Shown here: piece after piece, positions 35,961 through 42,279 of the stretch
Layout: each line of letters opens with the position of its first letter
Numbering within the stretch: position 1 is the stretch's first letter
From: Bog-756 sp963738545
GTDB taxonomy: Bacteria; Actinomycetota; Acidimicrobiia; Acidimicrobiales; RAAP-2
Length of the DNA: 64,000 bases
Direction: 5' to 3'
Assembly: GCA_963738545.1 (NCBI GenBank)
Contig: CAVTXA010000009.1
Coordinates: 62,001 to 126,000, forward strand
Translations under genes and position numbers: made by a program
Notes under the pieces: model-generated
Told to the model about the DNA's origin: nothing
Seen by the model: only the letters and a program-made list of their open reading frames with translations
Databases searched by the model: none

Positions 35961-35989
35961 AAAAACCCCCGGGATTGGCACCGGGGGGT
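35961..35989 (-). terminator. Intrinsic terminator for the leftward whiB operon
   Basis: On the minus strand: stem ACCCCCCGG, loop of 8, CCGGGGGT, then TTTTT (A5 at 35961-35965). One G is unpaired. It ends transcription coming from whiB and the small genes. It may also stop rightward transcription from 35956, though no T run follows on that side. Confidence 0.65.
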
Positions 35990-36010
35990 CTCGCACAGGC
36001 AGACCGAATT

Positions 36011-36230
36011 TTAGGCGGCGCTGCGTCCCCCCATCACTCTCAGGATGTCGATCGCCTCACCGAAGTCCCCTAGGTCCCGGAGGTCGATGTCGAGGTCGTT
36101 GAGCAGGTCGAGGATCTCCTGGCTGAAGTGGTGGCGCTCGGCCAGGTCTTCAAGTCCTCGGATCTCCCCGGCCGTGACGTAGGTGGTGGCCGAAAGATGG
36201 CCGGAGTAGGTGCTGGGGTCCGTCGTTCAT
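36011..36230 (-). pseudogene. Small acidic helical protein, frameshifted at a C4 run
   Basis: ATG 36230 overlaps the stop of the 31-residue gene before it. It starts M-N-D-G-P, but at G4/C4 (36215-36218) one surplus base spoils the frame. The corrected reading S-T-Y-S-G-H-L-S-A-T-T-Y-V-T-A-G-E-I-R-G-L continues through an acidic helix (I-L-D-L-L-N-D-L-D-I-D-L-R-D-L) to a TAA at 36011. About 72 residues; function unknown. Confidence 0.6.
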
Positions 36231-36322
36231 CGAACGAACTCGTCATGAAGTTCGCGGACGCTGTCACTGGGCTTGCTGGTCTTGTACCAACCGCACTTGC
36301 AAAGCTTGCTCTTCGTGGTCAT
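36227..36322 (-). CDS. 31-residue Cys/Lys-rich peptide
   Basis: ATG 36322 with a good AGGAG site six bases upstream. M-T-T-K-S-K-L-C-K-C-G-W-Y-K-T then an acidic tail ending E-F-V-R. The C-x-C-G-W-Y pair suggests a zinc-ribbon fragment. Too short for gene finders but supported by its ribosome-binding site and stop/start overlap with the next gene. Confidence 0.5.
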   Translation of the reverse strand: MTTKSKLCKCGWYKTSKPSDSVRELHDEFVR

Positions 36323-36452
36323 GTGCGCTCCTAAATGGTAACGCCCTCGCCTCGTCATTATGCACACCATAACCCCAGGTGACAAGCTTATTCGCCTGAA
36401 TCATCATAACAAATCATTTTCAGCCAGATACAGTTAAAACCAAGCACCGCTA

Positions 36453-36788
36453 TTAGACGTAATCGTCCGAGGAACAGGCAGTATTCACGCAGGAGTCGCT
36501 TCCTGACCTCGATAGCTTGATCCGCTCGACGTGGCTGGTCCCTCCCCAGACGCCGACGATCGTCATATCGGCCATGGCGTAGGCCAGGCACTCGGCTGCA
36601 ACGGGACAAGTGGCGCACACAGCCTTGGCTGGCCTGATGTCCTGGCCCCGCTCAGGGAAGTACGAGGTTGTATCGGTTTGGTGACACGATCCTTTGCTCA
36701 TCCACTCGGGCCTACGGGTGAGATCGGCAAACGTGGCCAGCTCGGGCGCTTCGGGTTTCATCAGCCAAAGGGTGTCGGCAAGGGCCAT
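36453..36788 (-). CDS. WhiB-family transcription factor of the element
   Basis: 111 residues. The four Fe-S cysteines are at 35, 58, 61 and 67 (C...C-A-T-C-P-V-A-A-E-C) and the family's G-V-W-G-G turn at ~79-83, then a basic tail with two further Cys. WhiB proteins bind [4Fe-4S] or [2Fe-2S] clusters and the principal sigma factor. Actinophages use them too (WhiB-TM4 represses host whiB2). Start ATG 36788 is preceded by TACTCT and 8 bases (leaderless) and by a LexA box. 130 bases of AT-rich, apparently empty sequence follow it. Confidence 0.9.
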   Translation of the reverse strand: MALADTLWLMKPEAPELATFADLTRRPEWMSKGSCHQTDTTSYFPERGQDIRPAKAVCATCPVAAECLAYAMADMTIVGVWGGTSHVERIKLSRSGSDSCVNTACSSDDYV

Positions 36789-36806
36789 CGACCTGAAGAG
36801 TACAGG

Positions 36807-36820
36807 CGAACGCGCGTTCG
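36807..36820. promoter_or_regulatory. Perfect LexA/SOS box in the whiB promoter
   Basis: CGAACGCGCGTTCG: CGAAC-N4-GTTCG, the actinobacterial SOS-box consensus, a perfect 14-base palindrome. It lies 5 bases upstream of the TACTCT -10 (36797-36802, minus strand), so LexA bound here would block the -35/spacer region. The remainder of 36821-36960 shows nothing I can support. Confidence 0.75.
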
Positions 36821-36961
36821 ATGATGGACCCCAGATTGCCAGGAGGACCCCACAGGATTGCTCCTAAGCCCCGCAACGCCTGTGGGTGGAGGTTGGGTGC
36901 CGGGGACAGCGCAGCCCTGAAACGGCTGAGGCTGGCAGCGGGGGAGTGATGACGGGAGGCT

Positions 36962-36985
36962 CTACTGCGTAATCTTGCGCAGTAG
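36962..36985. repeat. Inverted repeat CTACTGCG-N8-CGCAGTAG
   Basis: Perfect 8-base arms at 36962-36969 and 36978-36985, 125 bases from attR. Could be a binding site for excisionase, integrase or a repressor. Confidence 0.5.
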
Positions 36986-36997
36986 CTAGACCGCTCT

Positions 36998-37018
36998 CCA
37001 TCGCGCGTCCATCGCGCG
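36998..37018 (+). repeat. Tandem direct repeat CCATCGCGCG x2
   Basis: 10-base units at 36998-37007 and 37009-37018 with 11-base periodicity, one helical turn. This spacing is typical of adjacent protein-binding sites on one DNA face, such as integrase or excisionase arm sites. Confidence 0.5.
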
Positions 37019-37034
37019 GTCGCAGCCAATCGCC

Positions 37035-37095
37035 ATGGTTCGCCATAGTTCGGACATTACCTCTGACCTGCCGTAATGGTTCGCAGCGGTTCGCC
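37035..37095 (+). repeat. GGTTCGC repeats next to attR
   Basis: ATGGTTCGCC (37035), ATGGTTCGC (37076) and GCGGTTCGCC (37086), with a degenerate ATAGTTCGG at 37045. They lie 15-75 bases inside the right end and would form one arm of attP. Candidate integrase arm-type sites. Confidence 0.5.
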
Positions 37096-37109
37096 ACCAT
37101 TCAGTATTT

Positions 37110-37160
37110 TCACCTTGCCAAGGTGAGGGTCGCGGGTTCGAATCCCGTCGTCCGCTCCAA
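37110..37160 (+). repeat. attR core, 51-bp direct repeat
   Basis: Second copy of the tRNA-Gly 3' end, from the anticodon arm to CCAA. It lacks the D arm and 5' acceptor strand, so it is not a tRNA gene; it marks the old chromosomal end of the tRNA before integration. Confidence 0.93.
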
Positions 37161-37434
37161 CATTCGCCCTCCGCCCTTGGTCGCGGGGTGTGCGGCTACT
37201 CGAGTCCTAGCCGCACCCTGAGCGGTAACCAGCTCAGGACCTTCGTCCGGGACAGATCCGCTCTCGTTCAGCAACGCAGTTGAGAAGGACCTCGTCTGGT
37301 ATGAGCTCAGGCGGCGGGAAGCCAGGTGGAGGTGCCGACGGGTCGAGAACCCCCTGCTCGCCTGCGACCGACGCGGGCCCGGTGACGGGATCCACCAGTA
37401 CCGATCAGGTGGGAGGTCGCCCGCTGATCGCTGG
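37161..37434. other. Host flank beyond attR, no gene seen
   Basis: 274 bases of host-type GC-rich sequence. No frame has a plausible start, ribosome-binding site and composition. There are no clear repeats except a short GAGC/GCTC hairpin around 37217-37230. Confidence 0.4.
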
Positions 37435-37440
37435 CATACT
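37435..37440 (+). promoter_or_regulatory. -10 element of a leaderless small ORF
   Basis: CATACT, 6 bases, ATG 37447. Apart from C for T in the first place it matches the leaderless -10 layout found elsewhere in the window. Confidence 0.45.
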
Positions 37441-37446
37441 GCGCTG

Positions 37447-37557
37447 ATGGAAGAGGAGTCGGTCTGGCGTTCCGGAAACGTGCGGGCTGCGGTCAATGCT
37501 CGCCCGTCACAGAGGCCAACCGAGGTCTGCGCTCGAGCCTCAACGGGAGGAGACTGA
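37447..37557 (+). CDS. 36-residue leader ORF overlapping the flavoprotein
   Basis: M-E-E-E-S-V-W-R-S-G-N-V-R-A-A-V-N...T-G-G-D then TGA at 37555-37557, whose last base is the first base of the next ATG (TGATG). Its codons 32-36 contain the GGGAGGAG ribosome-binding site of the flavoprotein gene. A leader peptide or translational-coupling ORF is likely; no known family. Confidence 0.45.
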   Translation: MEEESVWRSGNVRAAVNARPSQRPTEVCARASTGGD

Positions 37558-39047
37558 TGGAGCCGATCCCGGCATCGGACGTCAGTGGGGTTCACTTCGA
37601 TGAGACGACCGACGTGGTCGTCGTCGGTTTGGGCGTTGCGGGCACGTCGGCGGTTATCGGAGCGCGGCAGGCTGGAGCGGACGTACTGGCCGTCGAACGG
37701 AGCGGAGGGCCAGGAGGGACGTCGGCCCACTCCGGCGGCCTCATCTACCTGGGGGGCGGCACGGCCCTCCAGAGCGCCTGTGGCTTCCACGACTCACCGG
37801 AGAACATGGCCACGTTCCTCCGAGCGTCCCTTGGGCCCGGCGACGACGACCGCGTGGAGGCCTATTGCGAGGGTTCGCCGGAGCACTTCGACTGGTTGGT
37901 CTCGATCGGGGTGCCCTTCCGAGCCTCATTCTGCAACGAGCCGAACCGCGAATCGGCAGACGACGCCGGACTGCTCTTTAGCGGCGGTGAGGACAGCTAT
38001 CCCTTTGATGAGATAGCGGTCGCCGTGCCGCGTGGTCACAAGCCACAGTGCATCGACTCCGCCGGGGGCTTCCTCATGGATCGGCTCGGGGGGGCGGTAG
38101 CGACGAGCGGCGCCCGGGTAGTGACCGGAGCCAGCGCAGAGGCGTTGGTAGTCGACAGCGGTGACGTGGTCGGCGTGCTGGCGAGGACCGATGACGGACC
38201 ACGTGCCATCCGGTCCCGTGGTGGGGTGATCCTGGCCACCGGCGGTTTCATCCATAACGAGTCGATGGTCGCCGAGTACTGTCCCCTGGCCCACATTCCG
38301 GACCCGGCCTGGCGGATCGGGACGCCGAACGATGACGGCCGCGGGATCCGCCTAGGCGTGGGTGCCGACGCCGCGACCACCAGGCTCGACTCCTTCGAGT
38401 GTGCGTTGCCCCTCGGGCCACCCCACCGTCTGGCACGGGGAATCCTCGTGAATCGCGACGGTGAGCGATTCATCAACGAGGATGCGTACACCGGTCGCAT
38501 CGGGCTCCACGCCCTGCGTGACCAGGACGGCGTCGTCCACATGATCACCGACGACGTGATTCATGAGCCGAACGCAATCGGACTCCGGATCGGCTATGCC
38601 GCCGCCAGCCCGGAGGAGCTGGCCATCGATCTCGGGATTCCACCGGACGCCCTCGCTCGCACGGTACGCGAGTACAACGAGGCTGCGAGCCGCGGTGACG
38701 ACCCGGCGTTCCACAAGCGGGCGCCCTTCCTGCAACCCATCGGGCTGCCTCCGGCGAGTGGTATCGGTGCTATCGACCTGCGCGTCGACCACGGTGCGAT
38801 CTACGCAACGTTCACATTGGGCGGTCTGGTCACCGACCCGAACGGCGCGGCGCTCGACCGGGAGGGTCGTCCCATCTCGGGCCTCTTCGCCGCCGGCCGG
38901 ACCGCCGCCAGCCTTGCCGCCCACCACTACGCCAGCGGGATCAGCCTTGGCGACGGTTCGTTCTTCGGCCGACGCGCCGGCCGCCAGGCGGCAGCCCATG
39001 CTCGAACGGACCCATCCTCGCTGCCCAAGGGCCCAGCCGTCCCGTAG
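37557..39047 (+). CDS. FAD-binding dehydrogenase, fumarate reductase/KstD-like
   Basis: 496 residues. Dinucleotide-binding V-V-V-G-L-G-V-A-G-T-S-A at the N terminus, then G-G-P-G-G-T-S-A-H-S-G-G, the flavoprotein-specific loop. The C-terminal FAD motif includes A-G-R-T-A-A-S-L-A and Y-A-S-G-I-S-L-G-D-G. This is the pattern of 3-ketosteroid-1-dehydrogenase and fumarate-reductase-like flavoproteins, which add or remove hydrogens at C=C bonds. The substrate is not evident; neighbours hint at alicyclic compounds. Strong GGGAGGAG site; coupled to the leader ORF. Confidence 0.82.
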   Translation: MEPIPASDVSGVHFDETTDVVVVGLGVAGTSAVIGARQAGADVLAVERSGGPGGTSAHSGGLIYLGGGTALQSACGFHDSPENMATFLRASLGPGDDDRVEAYCEGSPEHFDWLVSIGVPFRASFCNEPNRESADDAGLLFSGGEDSYPFDEIAVAVPRGHKPQCIDSAGGFLMDRLGGAVATSGARVVTGASAEALVVDSGDVVGVLARTDDGPRAIRSRGGVILATGGFIHNESMVAEYCPLAHIPDPAWRIGTPNDDGRGIRLGVGADAATTRLDSFECALPLGPPHRLARGILVNRDGERFINEDAYTGRIGLHALRDQDGVVHMITDDVIHEPNAIGLRIGYAAASPEELAIDLGIPPDALARTVREYNEAASRGDDPAFHKRAPFLQPIGLPPASGIGAIDLRVDHGAIYATFTLGGLVTDPNGAALDREGRPISGLFAAGRTAASLAAHHYASGISLGDGSFFGRRAGRQAAAHARTDPSSLPKGPAVP

Positions 39048-39287
39048 CGATCGATGGGCGGGTGGACTGGTAAATCGCACCGCCCCCTCCCTCGTGGACG
39101 ACGGTCCCGAAATCATCCTGACCAGCCAGAGCAGTCGAAGCCGTCCGATCAGGGCGTTGGCCGAGGTGGGGGAGCGGGCTGGCCTCCCGTCGTCCCCTCC
39201 CAGTGTCCCACCATCGAGTCTGCTCGGGGTCGAGGCTGTGGGGCGGCCCGACCGCTTCGTGCCCCCCCACGGGGTAGAACCTGTCCT

Positions 39288-39854
39288 ATGGATCCTGCAC
39301 CCTCTATGGCAATGCCCTCCAATCACACGTCGGGTGGGGGTGTGTTGATGGGTCGTGATGATGCGATGCACCAGATGGTGGTGTTCGAGGATCCACAGTG
39401 CCCGTACTGCCGTCAGTTCGAGGAAGCCTGTGGGGACGTACTGCGATCCGGATGGGAAGCCGGCACCCTGGCCGTCGAATTCCGGATGCGATGCTTCCTG
39501 GGAGTCGAGTCGGTGCGCGCGAACAATGCCCTGGCGCTTGCTGCCGAAGCCAACCGCTTCGACGAACTCCGTCGGGAGCTCTTCGCTTCCCAACCGCGAG
39601 AGGGGACGGGTGGTTTCACGACGGGCGACCTTCGCTCATTCGGCCGACGTGCCGGTCTGACCAGCGAATCCTACGTAACCGGTGTCGACGAGGGCCGTTA
39701 CGAGCCCTGGGTCAGGGCGGTGGAGACGACCTTCGAGGGGCAAGATCCGAACGGCACCCCTGCTGCCTGGCTTGATGGCCAGCCGGTCGATCCGGGCGTA
39801 CTGGGTGACCCGAGGGCCCTCGGTGTCCTCGTCGCGTCGACTCGAAGTGACTAG
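39288..39854 (+). CDS. DsbA-like thioredoxin-fold protein
   Basis: 188 residues from ATG 39288, seven bases after TAGAAC (leaderless layout). F-E-D-P-Q-C-P-Y-C-R-Q-F has the CxxC active site (C-P-Y-C) after the first strand, and N-G-T-P-A-A-W-L-D-G-Q holds the cis-Pro loop. Matches the Thioredoxin_4/DsbA group. No signal peptide or membrane anchor, so it is cytoplasmic as written. The 240 bases upstream (39048-39287) hold no supported gene. Confidence 0.8.
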   Translation: MDPAPSMAMPSNHTSGGGVLMGRDDAMHQMVVFEDPQCPYCRQFEEACGDVLRSGWEAGTLAVEFRMRCFLGVESVRANNALALAAEANRFDELRRELFASQPREGTGGFTTGDLRSFGRRAGLTSESYVTGVDEGRYEPWVRAVETTFEGQDPNGTPAAWLDGQPVDPGVLGDPRALGVLVASTRSD

Positions 39855-39874
39855 ATCGTCCGCCCGAGCCCCGA

Positions 39875-40225
39875 TCAGAGTCGGGTGCCCCCGGCTTGCT
39901 CTGCCTCCTCGATCGTCAGCTCAGCGGTGGGATCCGCCTCCAGGCGATCGTCGGGGATGGGTGCTCCGCTCTTGACGGAAACACCGTACGTGCCTGCGTC
40001 GATTCGTTGTTCGGCACGGTCGATGGCCGCGAGGTGGTCCTGGAGCTCGGCGATGACCGACTCATCGGTCCCCTCCGCCGTGAGCGGCTCCGCCGAATCG
40101 AACATGTCTCCAGGCTGGTTGGCGGCTTCGTGATCCGCCCGGTCCCTCCCCCTCATGTCCGCCAGCAGATCGCTCGTCTTCTGGCGATCGGTCTCGAGTA
40201 GTTCCCTGGCCCTGGCACTGTCCAT
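39875..40225 (-). CDS. DksA/TraR-like protein lacking the zinc cysteines
   Basis: 116 residues. N-terminal coiled coil (L-E-T-D-R-Q-K-T-S-D-L-L...) then the family C-terminal block A-E-Q-R-I-D-A-G-T-Y-G-V-S-V-K-S-G-A-P-I-P-D-D-R-L-E. Where DksA/TraR proteins have C-x-x-C...C-x-x-C, this one has S-V-K-S and L-T-I-E; no Cys is present at all. Related Cys-less forms exist in Actinobacteria. Probably binds RNA polymerase's secondary channel without zinc, an inference from fold. GAGGAG site before ATG 40225. Confidence 0.8.
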   Translation of the reverse strand: MDSARARELLETDRQKTSDLLADMRGRDRADHEAANQPGDMFDSAEPLTAEGTDESVIAELQDHLAAIDRAEQRIDAGTYGVSVKSGAPIPDDRLEADPTAELTIEEAEQAGGTRL

Positions 40226-40440
40226 GGTTGCTCCTCAACCTGGTCGCGAGATTCGTGCCCACTGTAGCCATCACCGGTATCAGCACACGGGGGAATGCCC
40301 GGGCGGGACCTCGCTGGTGCTCGGATTGGAAGCGGGTCAGAAGCAGTGCCATGGGCGGTCGGAGCCGACGACTCCCGCACCGCTCATCGTCGGATTGCGG
40401 CGGAAACTACCTTCTCCTGTGCTGATAACCACGCTTGACG

Positions 40441-40446
40441 TAGTAT
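40441..40446 (+). promoter_or_regulatory. -10 element of leaderless monooxygenase promoter
   Basis: TAGTAT, 6 bases, ATG 40453. A TTGACG touches it directly upstream, too close to serve as -35. No Shine-Dalgarno sequence precedes the ATG. Confidence 0.55.
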
Positions 40447-40452
40447 CCCTTT

Positions 40453-42279
40453 ATGTCTGAATCTCATCCCCCGGCGGCGGCGTACGACGCGGAGGCCGTC
40501 CAGGCTAAATACCTGGCCGAGCGGGACAAGCGGCTGGTCCCCGACCGTGCCGCCATCCGTGACCTGACGACCGACGAGTACTTCGCCCGCTACCGCGACG
40601 ACCCCTTCACGCCGGTGGCCGACCGTCCGCCGGTCGTCGACGAGGTCGACGTGGTGATCGTCGGCGGAGGGATCGCCGGGGTCCTCGCCGGAGCCCAACT
40701 CCGCAAGGCCGGAGTAGGCCGGATCCGCATCGTCGACCAGGCGGGCGGGATCGGAGGTACCTGGTACTGGAACCGCTATCCCGGGGTGATGTGCGACGTC
40801 GAGTCGTATATCTACATGCCGATGCTCGAAGAGCTCGGCTACGTCCCCACCAAGCGCTATGCCTTCGGCGAGGAGATCCGCACCCACCTCGAAGCCATCG
40901 CCGATCGGTTCGAGCTGCAAGACGACGCCCTGTTCCACACCGGGGTCACCCGGGCCGAATGGCGGGAGGACTCAGCCCGTTGGCAGATCACCACGGACCG
41001 CAACGACAAGGTCACCAGCCGCTGGTACGTGCTGGCCGTGGGGATCCTCAACCTCATGAAGCTGCCCGTCATCCCGGGCATGGAGGACTTCGCCGGCCGA
41101 TCGTTCCACACGGCCCGATGGGACTACGGGTACACCGGCGGTGGACCCGACGAGCCTCTGACCGGCTTGTCGGACAAGGTCGTCGGCCTGTTTGGCACCG
41201 GCGCCACCGGTATCCAGTGCGTGCCACCGCTAGCCGAGTCGGCGAAACAGCTCTTCGTCTTCCAGCGAACCCCCTCGGCCGTCGGCGAGCGGGGCAACCG
41301 GCCCACCGATCCCGACTTCGCCCAAGGGCTTGAGCCGGGCTGGCAGCGGGCCCGCATGGACAACTTCCAAGGGATCATCATGGGCCGCCCCGTCGGTGCC
41401 GACGAGGTGGACGACGGATGGACGCGTGACTATGCCGCCATCCAACATCCACCGCGCCACGAGGGAATGACACCGGCCGAATTCATGCGGGGGGCCGAGG
41501 AGCTCGACTACGGGATCATGGAGGCCCACCGACGACGGGTGGAAGAACTGGTGATGGATCCGGCCACGGCCGAGATCGTCAAGCCCTACTACCGGTACCT
41601 CTGCAAACGTCCGTGCTTCCATGACGAGTACCTCCCGGCCCTCAACAATCCCAATGTCACCCTGGTCGACTGCCCCGCCGGAATCGATCGGATCACCCCG
41701 GAGGGCCCGGTTGTCAACGGGAAGCAGTACGAGGTCGACTGCCTCATCTATGGCACCGGCTTCGAGGCCGAGCTCACGCCGCTGTACCGTCGGGCCGGTC
41801 ACGAGATCGTGGGTCGCGGAGGCATTACGTTGGCCGAGAAGTGGGCCGAGGGTGCCTCCAGCCTGTTCGGGATGATGACCCGTGGCTTCCCCAACCTGTT
41901 TGTCATGCCGGCACCGGGACAGCAAGCCGTGGTGACGGTCAACTACACGCAGCTCGCCGTGCTCGGGGCCGAGTTCATCGGCAAGACCGTCGGGCTACTC
42001 GAGAAGAAGGGCGTCGGGGTCGTCGATGTCAGTGCCGAAGCCGAAGAGGGGTGGACTCACGAGGTCGTGTCCACCCACGTCGACAGCAGCGGCGTCATGT
42101 CCGCCTGTACGCCCTCACGGATCAACAACGAGGGCCATCCCGAGGCGCTGAACCCCCGCAACGGGAACTACGGCCGCGGGTTCGGTGACTGGTTCTCCTA
42201 CCGCGACCTGCTTGAGGCCTGGCTTGAGGCCGGGAGTTTCGAAGGTCTCGAGCTCACGGTCCCATCGACGGCGTCGTGA
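40453..42279 (+). CDS. Baeyer-Villiger-type FAD monooxygenase
   Basis: 608 residues. First Rossmann motif V-I-V-G-G-G-I-A-G-V-L-A-G near residue 68; G-T-W-Y-W-N-R-Y-P-G block; the BVMO fingerprint F-A-G-R-S-F-H-T-A-R-W-D (FxGxxxHxxxW) at residues ~214-225; NADPH motif G-T-G-A-T-G. Such enzymes insert oxygen next to a ketone, making esters or lactones, using FAD, NADPH and O2. The N-terminal ~60 residue extension is common in cyclododecanone/steroid-type members. It overlaps the SDR fusion by 4 bases. Confidence 0.88.
   Translation: MSESHPPAAAYDAEAVQAKYLAERDKRLVPDRAAIRDLTTDEYFARYRDDPFTPVADRPPVVDEVDVVIVGGGIAGVLAGAQLRKAGVGRIRIVDQAGGIGGTWYWNRYPGVMCDVESYIYMPMLEELGYVPTKRYAFGEEIRTHLEAIADRFELQDDALFHTGVTRAEWREDSARWQITTDRNDKVTSRWYVLAVGILNLMKLPVIPGMEDFAGRSFHTARWDYGYTGGGPDEPLTGLSDKVVGLFGTGATGIQCVPPLAESAKQLFVFQRTPSAVGERGNRPTDPDFAQGLEPGWQRARMDNFQGIIMGRPVGADEVDDGWTRDYAAIQHPPRHEGMTPAEFMRGAEELDYGIMEAHRRRVEELVMDPATAEIVKPYYRYLCKRPCFHDEYLPALNNPNVTLVDCPAGIDRITPEGPVVNGKQYEVDCLIYGTGFEAELTPLYRRAGHEIVGRGGITLAEKWAEGASSLFGMMTRGFPNLFVMPAPGQQAVVTVNYTQLAVLGAEFIGKTVGLLEKKGVGVVDVSAEAEEGWTHEVVSTHVDSSGVMSACTPSRINNEGHPEALNPRNGNYGRGFGDWFSYRDLLEAWLEAGSFEGLELTVPSTAS

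Larger units (their letters stand above)
21594..37160. mobile_element. Integrative element in tRNA-Gly, satellite-like or prophage remnant
   Basis: The boundaries are a perfect 51-bp direct repeat of the tRNA-Gly 3' end (21594-21644 and 37110-37160). Contents from left: tyrosine integrase, leftward operon of virion-like proteins (22857-31723), DUF3987 protein and excisionase-like gene; then rightward serine recombinase and two HTH genes; then leftward small genes and whiB with an SOS box. Base composition is visibly lower in GC than the flanks. No terminase, portal, protease, capsid or tail-sheath gene is recognisable in any frame. Size (15.5 kb), tRNA target and absence of packaging genes resemble phage-inducible islands; decay of a prophage is the alternative. 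Confidence 0.88.

Noticed and set aside
36864..37100. 78-codon minus-strand ORF near attR
   Set aside because: It covers the repeat-rich attachment arm, has no ribosome-binding site and no protein-like pattern.
37110..37160. Second tRNA-Gly gene
   Set aside because: Only the 3' 51 bases are present; D arm and 5' acceptor strand are missing.
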